Shown piece after piece: positions 36,054 through 47,399 of a stretch of 64,000 nucleotides of DNA (positions within the stretch are counted from its first letter, which is position 1; each line of letters opens with the position of its first letter). The notes below the pieces were generated by a model, which saw only the letters and a list, made by a program, of their open reading frames with translations, made no database searches and was not told the DNA's origin. Made by a program: the position numbers and the translations under genes. Source of the DNA: Adiantum capillus-veneris (lineage: Eukaryota; Streptophyta; Polypodiopsida; Polypodiales; Pteridaceae); contig CM043964.1 in NCBI GenBank assembly GCA_014529385.2, positions 130,292,920 through 130,356,919 on the forward strand, written 5' to 3'.

Positions 36054-36786
36054 AAGAAAACGCTAAAGAAAAAATGAAAGAGAAGAAAAACACCTATTTA
36101 TATGGGCACAAAAAGTCTTTTGACTTTTCAGCTTCATTTGTCTTTTGACTTTTCACCTTCATCTGTCTTTTCATTTCTTAAACTCACCCTTCACTTATGC
36201 ACTTAATATATTTTAAAAGAATTTTTATTTTTTTGAGATTGGAGAGACCTAATTCAACCTCTCAGATAAAATCTACCAAATCTTTTGAGAATCATGTGGA
36301 TATTCGACAAGGTCTCAACATGAATTTGTACCCATTACACACTCATATATTCCCAACCACCAAAAACATTACTTCAATCAAATACATCTTATTTTGAAGG
36401 TGTCTCAATCCTAAATTTTGAACAAGGGTTAATATTTTATGATATATTACTTAGAAAACATATCGCCTCAACAATTGCACTTCACCTTTTCTTCACAGGA
36501 GTGAAGGCATAGGAAGATATTTCACCTTGATTTTGATTTTACAAGGCTCAATATGTATTGACAACCATATATCACAATCCAATCTCGATTCAATCAAAGC
36601 ATCACTCATGGCATACACTAGAAAAAGGAGCTTTCAACATTGGAGGAACTATTCACTCAACATTCATTTGTTGCTAATAACAACATCCATCGCCTCTCTT
36701 TTAGTAGAAAAACTAAGTAAATTCTCTCTACTCTACCAAGCTCTTGAAATAAATGTTTTTGACAAAGCACCTCTAATTAGAGGCAA
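35311..36786. other. AT-rich stretch, no gene seen
   Basis: Short frames only, none with a motif. It contains a (GA)n tract at about 36020-36049, a 25-bp tandem repeat (GTCTTTTGACTTTTCASCTT, about 36113-36175, two full units and part of a third), and two copies of TTCAACCTCTCARATAAA (about 35834 and 36253). Confidence 0.5.
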
Positions 36787-37056
36787 TGTCCTCACGAGTT
36801 AGATCTTCGAGCGAGCTTTTTTTTTTTTTTTGGGAGTGCCGCCCTCCTTACCTCCCCTTCCTCCTCTTGCCGTCCATGTGCTTCCTCCTCTTCCCTTCCT
36901 CCTCCTCCTCTTCCAAAATCCTTCCTCTCCTCCACCTCCTCTTTCCATCTACTCCTCTAACCACCTTCCCTTCCTCCAGCTCCTCCTCTAGAAACCACCA
37001 TCCCTTCCCTAAAGTCCTCCTATCTCCTACTCCCTTCTTCCTCTCTCTCTTCTTAG

Positions 37057-37066
37057 TCACTCTATA

Positions 37067-37102
<36 letters not shown>

Positions 37103-37172
37103 CTATCTTTCCTCTGTGCGAGTGTCTCTCTCTCGCTCGCCACCCCTCTCTCTTGTTGTCTCCCCCCACCCC

Positions 37173-37214
<42 letters not shown>

Positions 37215-37259
37215 TGCCTTCCCTCCCTTCCTGGAGTGAGCTCCATCCCTCTCTCCCCC

Positions 37260-37317
<58 letters not shown>

Positions 37318-37343
37318 GAAGAGAGGGAAGGGTGGCAAGGGTA

Positions 37344-37437
<94 letters not shown>

Positions 37438-37462
37438 AGGACGAGAGGGAAGGGTGGCAAGG

Positions 37463-37507
<45 letters not shown>

Positions 37508-37560
37508 GGAGAGAGCTATTTTAAAAAAACAAAGCACTAGCAGTATCTCTAGTGCCTCCC
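37057..37560. repeat. Cluster of CT, CA, GA and C-run microsatellites (left arm)
   Basis: (CT)n at about 37070-37101, 37183-37210, 37260-37282 and 37347-37373, each of the last two followed by (CA)n, then (GA)n at about 37466-37506. There is also a C-run near 37168-37184. Several long frames on both strands encode only Ser-Leu, Thr-His, Cys-Val or Arg-Glu repeats. They are not genes. Confidence 0.9.
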
Positions 37561-37820
37561 TTTTTTGTAAAAGAGGGAGAGAGGGGGAGAGAAAGAGAGA
37601 GTGATAGCGGGAGGGGAAGAGAGAGGGAGGGCACTGGGAGGGAGAGAGAGAGATAAAGAGAAGAGGGGTGGCAGGTGGAGAGAGAGTAGGAGACTGGGAG
37701 AGAGAAAGAGAGGGAGCGCGTGGGGGGGGGGGGGGGTTGGGGTTGTACAGGGGGTAAGCCCGTCTTTCTTTAAAAAAAAAACAATACGCTTCACCTCTTT
37801 CCCTCACAATTTTGTTGCCC

Positions 37821-37857
<37 letters not shown>

Positions 37858-38224
37858 TATTGATCTCTCTTCCACTGCATCTTCCTTTTTTCTTTCTTTG
37901 CCTCGTGTCACACTGTCGATTGAGTCCCTCCAATCCCAATGAGAAATGAAATGAAATGCTATGTTAATTGTCTTCAAAAGGCCAAAATGACCCATGCGAC
38001 CAAATTGATACATTCTTGGCGGAACTAATACAATGTCTAGGTACAAAATAAAATGAGAGGGAAGGAGAGAGACATAGAGATAGATAGATAGATTGATGTC
38101 ATTATCGTCCTTGAAGGTCAAATATGACCTATGGGACCAAGAAAACATACATGGGGCCTCTTACCAAGAGGGTACATTGGAATATGACTAGAAGCGGATA
38201 CAACAAAGTTGTGACCTACGTCAC

Positions 38225-38979
38225 TTAGGGAGTGGGGGAAGGGTGGGTGGGGGAGGGTGGTATGGGAGTCCTTGGAGCTCGAAATTCGTCAATAATGGCC
38301 TTTCCACCTCGATAGATGGCCCATTTACCTGCTGCTTGAGCATCACGCATCTTTTGGAGTTCTTGTTTCTTGATTTTGAGTTGGGCGGGGGTCAAGGCTC
38401 GCTGATCCAAATTTTGGAGCCCTTGAGTAGTCAAGCTTGCTGTAAAAGTGCTTTACGAGCCTCTTTGTTTTTGAAGACGAGGGTACCTTGGTTGTTGTGG
38501 TGGTGATGATGGACCTTCTCGATTGTGTTAGGATCAAACTCAGCCGGGTGAATGGCTTGGTTGAGATTGGCTAAGGTGGAAGTGCAATCATCGTCCTCCC
38601 ACCAAGTAGAGAGTAAGCCCCCGATGTGGAGGGATAGCGCCAATCCTTTTTGTCGATGACGTTCTTGAATGCATTCTTCTACCTTGGAAGATACAACGGT
38701 GGTTGTTGCATTGACTTGAGTGGCAAGATTTGCCATACTTGCGGTGAGCGTGTGCTCAACTTCCTTTGCTTGGGCAAGGATATGCTTCATGTCAATTTGC
38801 TTTTGTGACTCCAAGAGGGTGAGGCGGGTCTCCAAGGCCTCGAGACGCCCCTTGAGTTCCGTGTTTTCATCTCTGAGTTCTCGGAGTTGCGCTCGGAGGA
38901 GGTCTATCGGATCCACCCGTGGAGTGGGCACAAAGAGGCGTGTCGGCTTGATTGATGTGGAGGACTTCTCTTGCTGCAT
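38225..38979 (-). CDS. Coiled-coil protein in the foldback loop, one frameshift
   Basis: The minus-strand frame starts at ATG 38979 (MQQEKSSTSIKPTRLFVPTP). It has a heptad-like stretch (LLRAQLRELRDENTELKGRL, then EALETRLTLLESQKQID), a WWEDDDCTSTLANLNQAI segment and a His/Asn-rich run, and stops at 38431. A second frame overlapping that stop (38434-38225) continues with LTTQGLQNLDQRALTPAQLK and KMRDAQAAGKWAIYRGGKAI and ends in a Pro-rich tail. The two were probably one protein of about 250 residues. It is not a transposase that I recognise. It may be cargo captured by the foldback element or a gag-like protein. The codon pattern is clean apart from the shift. Confidence 0.5.
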
Positions 38980-39250
38980 CGTGTGGGAATGACTCCGTGG
39001 ATGTGAGGTAGACCTTAGTGGGCAAACCTGGAGAAATTTTTCAAAGTGTCGAGGAGGGCTGAGTCGGCAGGCAGCGCGAGGCGGGGTTGAGAGGCTCAGC
39101 AGACTGTAGAGGAAAGCAGATTGTCGAGGCTTACGAGATGCTGTTTGGTGATAGAGGAGGGGGCTGCACTGTGGCTAACGGGACCTCCCCTCGGAGCTGC
39201 CCCTCACCGAGGGGAAGGTCGACCAGCGTGAAGGAGAAGGGTTCCTCTGC

Positions 39251-39252
<2 letters not shown>

Positions 39253-39340
<88 letters not shown>
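39253..39340. repeat. (GA)n microsatellite
   Basis: An uninterrupted GA run of nearly 90 bases in the loop of the foldback element. Arg-Glu frames through it are not coding. Confidence 0.95.
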
Positions 39341-39343
<3 letters not shown>

Positions 39344-39399
39344 GGGGGGAGAGGGGTCCGCAAGGGAAGGGCAGGGTTGGGCACGCGAGGGGGGAGGGG

Positions 39400-39555
39400 A
39401 TTGTGAGAGGGGGAGAGTGGAGTGTAGGTTTTTTTTTTTTTCTAAGGGAAAGAAATGGAGTGTTAGGGGGTGCTTAGGCCCCAGCAGCGATATCGCTATT
39501 TCTTTCCCTTAATAATTAAAAAAAAAAACCTGCACTCCACTCTCCCCCTCTCACA
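39400..39555. repeat. Hairpin of ~60-bp arms inside the foldback loop
   Basis: The left arm (about 39400-39459: TTGTGAGAGGGGGAGAGTGG..., T-run, AAGGGAAAGAAAT) is the near-perfect reverse complement of the right arm (about 39498-39555). The centre holds GCGATATCGC and GGGGTGCTTAGGCCCC, themselves self-complementary. It may be a small MITE nested in the loop. Confidence 0.75.
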
Positions 39556-39570
39556 ACCTCCCCCCCCCCC

Positions 39571-39621
<51 letters not shown>

Positions 39622-39912
39622 ACTTCAAGTTCGAGAGTCTGAGTACCACACACTTCTAGAGTGCTTAGCTTTTGGTCACATGCAGACTTACTTCCTTCAC
39701 ATTTTCAGCCATGACCTAGACCTACCTCTCCGAGCCATAGTGCGGGCTCTCCATTGCGACTCTCATCACCACAATTTTGGACTATCAAGAATCACTCATC
39801 AGCGATACAAATACTAATCACATGTAATTTTGGTCCCATATGTCATATTTGACGTATGAGAATGATATAAAATCTATCTATCTGCCTCTCCCTCCCCCGT
39901 TGCCCCCTCCCT

Positions 39913-39948
<36 letters not shown>

Positions 39949-40165
39949 CTCCCCTCCCCCCTCTTTCTCTCTCATTTTTCTTTGTACCCATGCATTGTAT
40001 TATATCCACCAAGACTGTATCAATTTGGTCTCATATGTCATTTTTACCTATGAAAATTCTTACTAAAGCATTTCATTCCATTTAAGCTAATATAACAATT
40101 CATTCCATTTCGTTTCATTTCTCTCTAGGGTTGGAGGGACTCAAGGGGTGATGTGGTGGGAGTAA

Positions 40166-40166
40166 A

Positions 40167-40258
<92 letters not shown>

Positions 40259-40334
40259 AGGATCGGAGCTAGGGAAGAGCGAGGGGCGGACGTAGAGCAA
40301 GAGGTGGGGGGAAGAGAGAGGAAAGAGGTGGGCT

Positions 40335-40382
<48 letters not shown>

Positions 40383-40534
40383 AGGGAATGGGTTGGAGGA
40401 ATCATGAGAGGGAGAGAAGGGGAGGGGTGAGAGGGTCTGCTTTAAAAAAAAAAACCAAAGGCACTAGCAAAATCGCTAATGTTTTAGGTTTTTTTAGAGA
40501 GACAGAGGGAAAGAGGAGAATTTTAATGTTATTG

Positions 40535-40613
<79 letters not shown>
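40166..40613. repeat. (AT)n-(GA)n and further GA tracts (right arm)
   Basis: (AT)n from about 40168 to 40213 passes directly into (AG)n to 40252. More GA runs lie at about 40339-40377 and 40542-40613. They mirror the CT tracts of the left arm of the foldback element. Confidence 0.9.
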
Positions 40614-40616
<3 letters not shown>

Positions 40617-40753
40617 CATGGGGGAGAGAGGGGTGGATCTCACTCCAGGAAGGGAGGGAAGGGAAGAGAGAGAGAGAGAGAGAGGGGGGGGAGGGGGTAG
40701 GGGGTGGGAGTGGGAGACAACGAGAGAGAGACACACGCACAGAGGGAAGACAA

Positions 40754-40820
<67 letters not shown>

Positions 40821-41055
40821 GTCCTTGGCTACTCCACTGGAGGGAGGGGCGACAATGGGAAGTGGTGGTAGGAGTAGGGGTGGCACATGGTGGTAGTAAG
40901 TTAGCACCACTAACCACCAGTAGTGAGCTAGGGTGGTGGGTGGTGATGGTTGTTAAGGGGCGGCAATGAGAGGTAGTGGTGGTGGGATGAAAAAAAAAAA
41001 GCTCACTCCAAAGCTCGCTTCGTTGAGCTTGCTCGTTAACCGTCTCTGTCCTCAC

Positions 41056-41756
41056 AATTGGTAGATGCATGCTTGTGTGCCATAACAAAAACATATGATA
41101 AACCTTTTAGTGGAGTAGATGTCATTTTATGTGGAGGTCAAGATTTGTGGATTGTTAGTAAAAATCCCAATTAATTGATACTATTTCACTTGCTTATTGC
41201 ACTAATACGTCAAATGCTATGAGCTAATTAAAACTATGAGACAAAATGATTAAACCTTCATAACTAAAGTATATAGAATACATATTGCAAATAATACTTT
41301 TCATGACATCTATATTTTGAACTCAAATTACCTACATCCTTTACCTCAACCCAACATCATATCCCATATATTTTATGTAAATTAAGATAAAGTCTTGCAT
41401 ACCGAGTACCCTACAATCTTTTTTTTGTTTCTTGTAATAGAAATCTCCACAGATGCTCCCAACCGTATGAGGAGAAAAGGGGAGGAGATGGCACGTGTAG
41501 GAGTAGGGGAGAAGAAGAAGAAGAAGAAGAAGAAGAATAATAATAATAATAATAATAATTCTTTGGCAGTTTGGCTCCATGACAGCCATTAGAGATTAGG
41601 GTGCCACCTCTATTTGGAAAGTGGGACAAAGCAGCGTGGGCGGACGAGCCAGAGGGGCATGCTAGTGGGAGGAGCAGGTGGGGCACGCTGTCTGCACACT
41701 GGAGGACGAGCCAGACACATGCCAGCGGAGGAGCAGGTAGAGGCAAACATAGGGAG

Positions 41757-41788
<32 letters not shown>

Positions 41789-42786
41789 GTGACGCCAATG
41801 ATCAGGTTGCTCAGAGGATGCTCATGAGTTCGCCATCATGATGCACCCTTTGACTGCTATGGCCTAGCTCATGTCTCATCTGAGGTTTATTTCCATCCGG
41901 ATGTGTAGATACTCCAGTCTTTGGCAATAGGATAGGCTTCAGGATGTCATGCAGGTCCTCCACTCTCTGGTGGTGGGTAGCTCCGAGGACACCACACTAC
42001 ACTCCATCTCAAACCAGGTCTTTGGAATTTTGTTTTTGAAACATTGACATCCTAGATGGCCTTATCAATGAAATGAAGAAGATGGAATTTTTAGAGCCTC
42101 CACAAACAATCCCAATAACCAAATACTATGGATACAATTTGAGAATGAAAAAATAGGTCAATGTGCAAGATTTGAACATCAAAATTTGTCCACCACATCA
42201 ACTTAGATTTTAATCCAAATCATTAGAGATCAAGGACTAGTCTACATTACCCTCTCTCATATTTTTGACCCTACTCAGCTATATCTCTCTTACATTAGAA
42301 AGTAGAATGTGCCATTCTAGAAGAGAACTCTCATCTTGCATTGTTTGGTCAATGCAGCAAACGAGCGTCCTTCTAGCTGACCACACCTTGTTCGAACCTC
42401 AAATTTTGATGTAATTTATCCTATTTTTTTCAGAAAGCTATGTGAAAGTGTCCATGTAATTTTGAGCCAAATTTTGTATAGTCAGAGTTGTAATATTTTT
42501 TCATGAGCCCAAATCCATGTGAGCCGGTTGTTGGCCATTGGAAAGCCCCATGTATAAAGCCCAGAAAACCCTTAGTTTGAACATTATTGTAACATTATCT
42601 TGAGTTTTGGAAGAGCTTTCGTATGCGTACGACTATGAGTTACTACTCAACTTCAGCTTGTAATCAATTTTTCTCATGATCTGGTAATCCAAATTCAATT
42701 CCAAAAGTTGCATTGTGTTCGTTGTCTATTGCTATTTCAATTAATTGTAATCATTTTCAATTTTGTTGTGGTTCGCTACTACACAT
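41056..42786. other. Stretch without a supported gene, with microsatellites
   Basis: (GAA)n then (AAT)n at about 41513-41560 and (CT)n at about 41757-41783. The frames carry no known domain. The last 250 bases before the Gypsy 3 LTR are plain AT-rich DNA. Confidence 0.5.
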
Positions 42787-43645
42787 TGTTGGGTGCATTT
42801 TTGACACCCTATTTTTTGTAAATTTGTATATATGGACATGACGTCCGATGTCAAAAGGATGTGTGGTCTTTCTTTTTGTGGATTTTTTTAGAGCAAGCAC
42901 ATATACATGTTGGGAAAGTCACTAGCATAGCATCAACTGTCAGGTTGTTGTATGTGCCCATTAGTGAGTTTTTGGAAGCGAGACTTGTATATAACGAAAA
43001 CTCATGTACAAACTTAAAATAGTTTAAAGTCTAGAAATTTTTAGTTTTTAGCTCTTTGTGCCTCGTTGATGGTTTCTAATGCAATTTTTGCCCTCGCCTT
43101 GCCTTCTCTACGTGTAGTCGTATCGGGGCAACTCTTTATTTGCATCAATTTTTCATGTAGCGGCGTGTAGACTCAATTTTGGTCATCTTCAACTTTCTCG
43201 CAAGTCATTTTTCAAGATTTCTTCCAAGCTTTAAAGTGCCTAATTGGAGTTGTGCTCTTCAGGTTATGACTAGTTCTCTGTAGGGTTATGGCTATGGCAG
43301 CTTAGTGGAAAATTGTGTGCACACAGATTGGGAGGGCATGTATCTATGAATTCTGGAATTGAAGTTGTGGGTTTTTTTATGTTCAATCATGAAAGAGGAG
43401 GCCCTTGTATTCATATGCATTGGTTGGTGTGTGCTGTAAATCTGTGCTTTGACAGAGTTTTGCTCTTATGTGCTATGGTCCTTTGGGTGGGCATGCGCTT
43501 GTAAATTCTCAAGGGAGCATAGGTCTTTTGTTTGGGGTTTACTAAGAGTGGTTTTTTTATAATTATTTGTGCTAAAATTGATGTTTGAATGCTCTTGGGC
43601 TATAAAATACAAAGGTGTCCCACTTTTTCTTTTGCCCAATAGTGT
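42787..43645 (+). repeat. Gypsy 3 LTR, plus orientation
   Basis: It starts TGTTGGGTGCATTTTTGACA and runs to a PBS-like sequence TTGGTGCTCGCCACCAAGGA (about 43647-43666) of the Gypsy type. The same LTR in the opposite orientation is found at 61039-60475 plus 47131-46818, which defines its extent. The exact right edge is uncertain by a few bases. The intact stretch GATTGGGAGGGCATGTAT (43330-43347) is the empty form of the site split at 47.1/60.5 kb. Confidence 0.8.
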
Positions 43646-45330
43646 TTTGGTGCTCGCCACCAAGGAATTGCTTCAAGCTACCTTCAATTTATAGGTTTTG
43701 GAAGACATGGCCTTTAGCTTTCCAGAGTCTATTGGGAAGTAAAATGAAAGTTCCAAAGGGTTCATTGAGTGAATATAGTTTGCTTGCCTTCTTGCTGACA
43801 AGCAGGACCCATCATTGGTGATGCGGATCTTCTACTTCTGTTTGAAGGGAGATGCTAGAGAATGATTGGAAAGCTACAAAAAGGAGCTACAATTAGGCCA
43901 ACCCCCTCAAGTTATGACTTATGAAATGGTAAGACATGCTTTTCTTACACACTTTCAACAGATGGAAGACCCACAAAAAGTATGGCATTCTATTCAAGGC
44001 TTGGTATAGGGTGAAGTCCAGACCATAGAAGAATTTGTGAAGGCATTCAATGCGTTATGGACAAAGTGGTCTACATCTTTGGGGGCTGAAATTCCTCTAG
44101 CCATGTTGAAGAAGGATAGGTTTCATGCAAGCTTGAGGAGTAGTCTACGCTTGAAGGTGGAGCTTAAGCAACCAAGGACCTTTGAGGAGGCAATTGAAAT
44201 TTCAAAGCATAAAGAGTGGAAAGTGCAGCATCTTCATCAACTTGGAATCAATGACAAGTCAAAGGTTGAAGTGAAAGGTGTAGAGAAACCAAGGGTCCTC
44301 ATTAGGGAGCCAGGTTTTGATCAACAAGCTTCTCATGATGTGAATTCTTTTCCCAAGGAGATGCAAGAGGTTGTAGGTTGTATGAAGAATCTTAGTGTGC
44401 ATATGATGGGAGGTTGAAGAGGTCAAATCTATGGATATGGTCATGGCAATGGAAGCAAAGAGGGGTTTACAGGTGGTAGAGGAAGAGGCATGGCTGGAAG
44501 AGGGGATATGTTTCAATGTTATATTTGTGGTGAATGGGGTCATAAAAGCCCTCAATGTGACAAGCCAAAGAGAATGGGTGGGGACATGTCTCCTCTTCCT
44601 TCACAAATTCCTTTTCAATCTCAAGATTAGGGTATTGAGATTAAAGAGGAACCATCGCCAAGTGGTTTGATAGTTTAAGAGAATGGTAAAACAAAGGTGG
44701 TAAGTATAATCTGTTTGGAGAAGAACAAGGATGATTGAAGAGCTATGGTCATGCATGTAGGTAAGAGGGTTACAAGATATCATGACATGAGTGATGCAAG
44801 TCCCAGCCATAAAAGAGGGAAACAGGTTGACATATGTACAAGTAAAGAGAAGAAGAAGAGAAAACCCAAGCAACATTACAATGCATCTGACTTTCCTTTG
44901 GGAGAGGGCCAACCAAATTATAGTTCAAGGGCTGATTTGGTGAGTAGAAAGACTGATTTTACATTTGGTAAACTCATGGAGATGTGTCCTAAGTTAAAGA
45001 GGCAATGGAAGTATGTAGTCAACCCCTTGAAGAAGGAACATGCAAGGGGATCAATGAGAGTCCTATCTTTGAATGAGCTACCTGATATATGCCCTACTAT
45101 GGATACATGGCATAAGAGGAAGTGCATTGGAGAGGTGTATATTGATGGATGTGCACAGGTATGTGTTATTACTCAAGCCTGTGTATCAAATTTGGGACTC
45201 AACATGGTGAAGAATTCAGGGATTCGCATAAAGATTGCCAACCAATCAAGGGTGAAGTGCTTGGTAGTTATAAAGAACTTGGAGGTGTTTGATATCAAGT
45301 TTTTACCTCTTACCAAGCAATGATCCATAC
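43646..45330 (+). pseudogene. Gypsy 3 gag and protease, plus orientation
   Basis: Gag core: EMVRHAFLTHFQQMEDPQKV (43925-43985), TIEEFVKAFNALWTKWSTSL and PRTFEEAIEISKHKEWKV in a frame to 44417. After a frame change the CCHC knuckle CYICGEWGHKSPQC lies at about 44518-44560. A basic linker (44745-44870) and LKRQWKYVVNPLKKEHARGS lead to a retropepsin loop reading GEVYIDGCAQVCVITQACVS (about 45135-45195). It has the Asp-Gly start, but Cys where Gly or Ser is usual. The frame ends at 45323. The usual RT does not follow in this orientation. Instead minus-strand RT sequence begins at about 45385. Confidence 0.65.
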
Positions 45331-45384
45331 TGATAGATTTTTGATAATCATGATGTCTAGAGTGAGAGTATGTATATGAATATG

Positions 45385-46556
45385 TAGAATGATTTTGGAT
45401 TTGTCTCGAATAGTTGCAGTATTTACCTATTTGAGGTTCACACAAACTCATAATTCTTTGTTCTTCTTGGGCACTACCACAATTGGTGAAACCCAATTTT
45501 TATGCTCCTCGATCTTGTACATAAACTTCGCTTCCTTAAGCTTATCTATCTCCTCTTTGATCTTCTTTACAAAAGATACTTTGTATACATACTTAAGAGG
45601 TATACTATGTTGACAAATGCTCATATCTACTCCCTTAAGGTCCTTGTATGACCAAGCAAACACAACTCTATATTGTTTGAACATAGCTATTAATAGATGC
45701 TTTACCTTCTCAATGAGGTCAATGGCAATGTATGTTAGCTTTGGTTCCTCTCTAGGTTCATCTAGGTCCATGTGCTTAGCCTTCAAGTCCATCATGAGAA
45801 GTCCCTGGATTGATTGTTAAACTATGATCTTTTTTATCCTGAATTGTGTACTTTTTATAATAAGAGGGTGCATCAAATTTATCTATGTTCGATCCCTCTT
45901 CACTCTCCATTTTTTTTGTCCAAACCTCTTTCAAGGTTTGCTTCAATTTTTGGTATTCTCATTTGTGCTCAGTTTTTGTCATCCTTGATGACGTTTCAAT
46001 TGTGTCTTTGGTTTTTGCCTTGCTTTGTTTCTTGGGTATTTGTTGAAGAAAGCTTTGCGTATCCTTGTGCAATTTTGTTCTTGACACAATCTTTGCTCCT
46101 ACGCAAATCAAATATTGTGTTTTTCTCTTCAAAAGAGGCATAGGTTTTCCTTGCACCTATGTTTGTTTTCTCACTTGTTTTGCATAGTATCTTTCTTGTC
46201 TCCTTGATTTCTAGTTAGGAAAATCATAGAGAATCACCTCTTTCTTGTTTCGCTTTGTTTTGTTTTCTGAGCTACTTGATAGCTCATCCTCAACATCTAT
46301 CTCTAAAAGATCATCTCGTGAACCAAAAAAAAAAAAACCTTGGATCGTCACAAAACTTTAGGGAAAGCTATGATAGGTCTAAAAACTTATCTACAAAGTT
46401 TGACAAGGTATCAATATCCAGATCCATCATAGTCTAGGTAAAAAAAACTACAACTAGACATTCTAGGTATGTTTCCTTAAGATCTAACAACACTCTCCTA
46501 TGGCCAAAATGTCAAAAACAATTCATTTAAGCAGTCAAATTTGTAGACGAAGCTCA
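45385..46556 (-). pseudogene. Gypsy 3 pre-RT linker and RT N-terminus, minus orientation
   Basis: Reading leftwards, the linker has VLYDFPN-like and SRTKLHKDTQSFLQQIP pieces and LKEVWTKKMESEEG (like Gypsy 1). The frame 45795-45448 then gives the RT start: VVFAWSYKDLKGVDMSICQH, SFVKKIKEEIDKLKEAKFMY and NWVSPIVVVPKKNKEL, followed by a stop and VCVNLK. RT is cut near 45385 before the catalytic Asp motifs. This half-element converges on the plus-strand gag-protease half. Confidence 0.65.
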
Positions 46557-46564
46557 CAAACGTG

Positions 46565-46809
46565 CTCGAGGGAGTCACTTAGTAATTATGTGATTATCAT
46601 ATGAGTGCAACAACATAAGAAGTTTTTTATTTTTATTTTTTCTCACATTTTCACATACAAAAGGGTATCATAAAATGAAATTAAAAAAAAACACAGATTG
46701 GATAAAAAAGTGTGTAGTTTATTTGTCAAAAATTCACAGATAAGCAGTTAAAACAAGAGTCCTTGAACGCATGTGATACATACAATTTATACATAGTGAA
46801 TCCCCCGAG
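46565..46809. mobile_element. MITE copy 2 (245 bp, 8-bp target duplication)
   Basis: Same family and orientation as 18556-18802. The ends are CTCGAGGGAGTCACT and, in reverse, CTCGGGGGATTCACT. Flanks CAAACGTG (46557-46564) and CAAACGTT (46810-46817) match at 7 of 8. It sits at the inner edge of the minus-strand Gypsy 3 LTR. Confidence 0.85.
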
Positions 46810-46817
46810 CAAACGTT

Positions 46818-47131
46818 GTTGGGCAAAAGAAAACGCGGGATATCTCTATAGCTTCATAGCCCAAGAGCATTCAAACATCAACCTCAGCACCAAAGTATAC
46901 AAAAACCACTCTTAGTAAACCCCAAACAAAAGACCTATGCTCCCTTGGGATTTACAAGCACACGTCCACCTAAAGGAACATAGCACATAGGAGCAAACCT
47001 TTGTCAAAGCAGGGATTTCCAACACACGCCGATGAATTCTTATGAAGACAAGGGCCTCCCCTTTCACAATTGAACATCACAAACCCACAACTTCAACATC
47101 AATTCCACAATTCATAAATACATGCCCTCCC
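46818..47131 (-). repeat. Gypsy 3 LTR, inner part, minus orientation
   Basis: Reverse-complement similarity to 43334-43640, including ATTTACAAGC, CCCAAACAAAAGACCTATGC and CCCAAGAGCATTCAAACATC. It ends at ATGCCCTCCC (47122-47131). The rest of this LTR lies at 60475-61039, beyond the 13.3-kb insertion. Confidence 0.8.
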
Positions 47132-47282
47132 TAAGTTGCATGTATATGCCCATATATCAAAAATTGTACGTACATTTTGGTATATACGCGTATTTTTGAA
47201 TAAACCTTATTTCGATCGAAATACTCTTGCCTTATAAAAAAGGCACCGTGACAGTTTGTTTGAACTATTGCGCTAGAGAGAA

Positions 47283-47286
47283 TCGC

Positions 47287-47322
<36 letters not shown>

Positions 47323-47365
47323 AGAGCAGAGCAAAGCCGAGCCGAGCCGAGCCGAGCCGAGCATG
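47283..47365. repeat. (GA)n followed by GCCGA pentamers
   Basis: GA run at about 47285-47321, then GCAGA and five GCCGA-type units to 47362. It lies in the left subterminal part of the 13.3-kb element. Confidence 0.9.
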
Positions 47366-47399
47366 TAATTTTTCTTCTAATTTTTTATTTTTTTTGTGA

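Larger units (their letters stand above)
36796..41046. mobile_element. 4.25-kb foldback element with very long inverted repeats
   Basis: Flanked by a perfect 9-bp direct repeat TGTCCTCAC (36787-36795 and 41047-41055). The outer ends start GAG in both directions, with CGAGCGAGCTTT on the left and CGAAGCGAGCTTT on the right. Inverted similarity continues inward: 37084-37270 pairs with about 40610-40760 (CTCTGTGCGAGTGTCTCTC; TTCCCTCCCTTCCTGGAGTG), and 37922-38150 pairs with about 39826-40140 (TGTATCAATTTGGTC; TCATATTTGAC). The arms are therefore about 1.2-1.35 kb each, stuffed with (CT)n, (CA)n, (AT)n and G/C runs, around a loop of about 1.7 kb with one open frame. A 9-bp duplication and long arms suit a Mutator-like non-autonomous element. 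Confidence 0.75.

Noticed and set aside
35311-36786. Possible host gene in short plus frames
   Set aside because: All frames are under 95 codons, AT-rich, without motif or splice logic.
37057-37540. Several long overlapping frames on both strands
   Set aside because: They are translations of CT, CA, GA and C runs (Ser-Leu, Thr-His, Arg-Glu) with no ordered protein.
40402-41094. 230-codon minus frame
   Set aside because: Mostly Ser-Leu repeat from a CT tract in the foldback arm. The remainder has no motif and mirrors the other arm.
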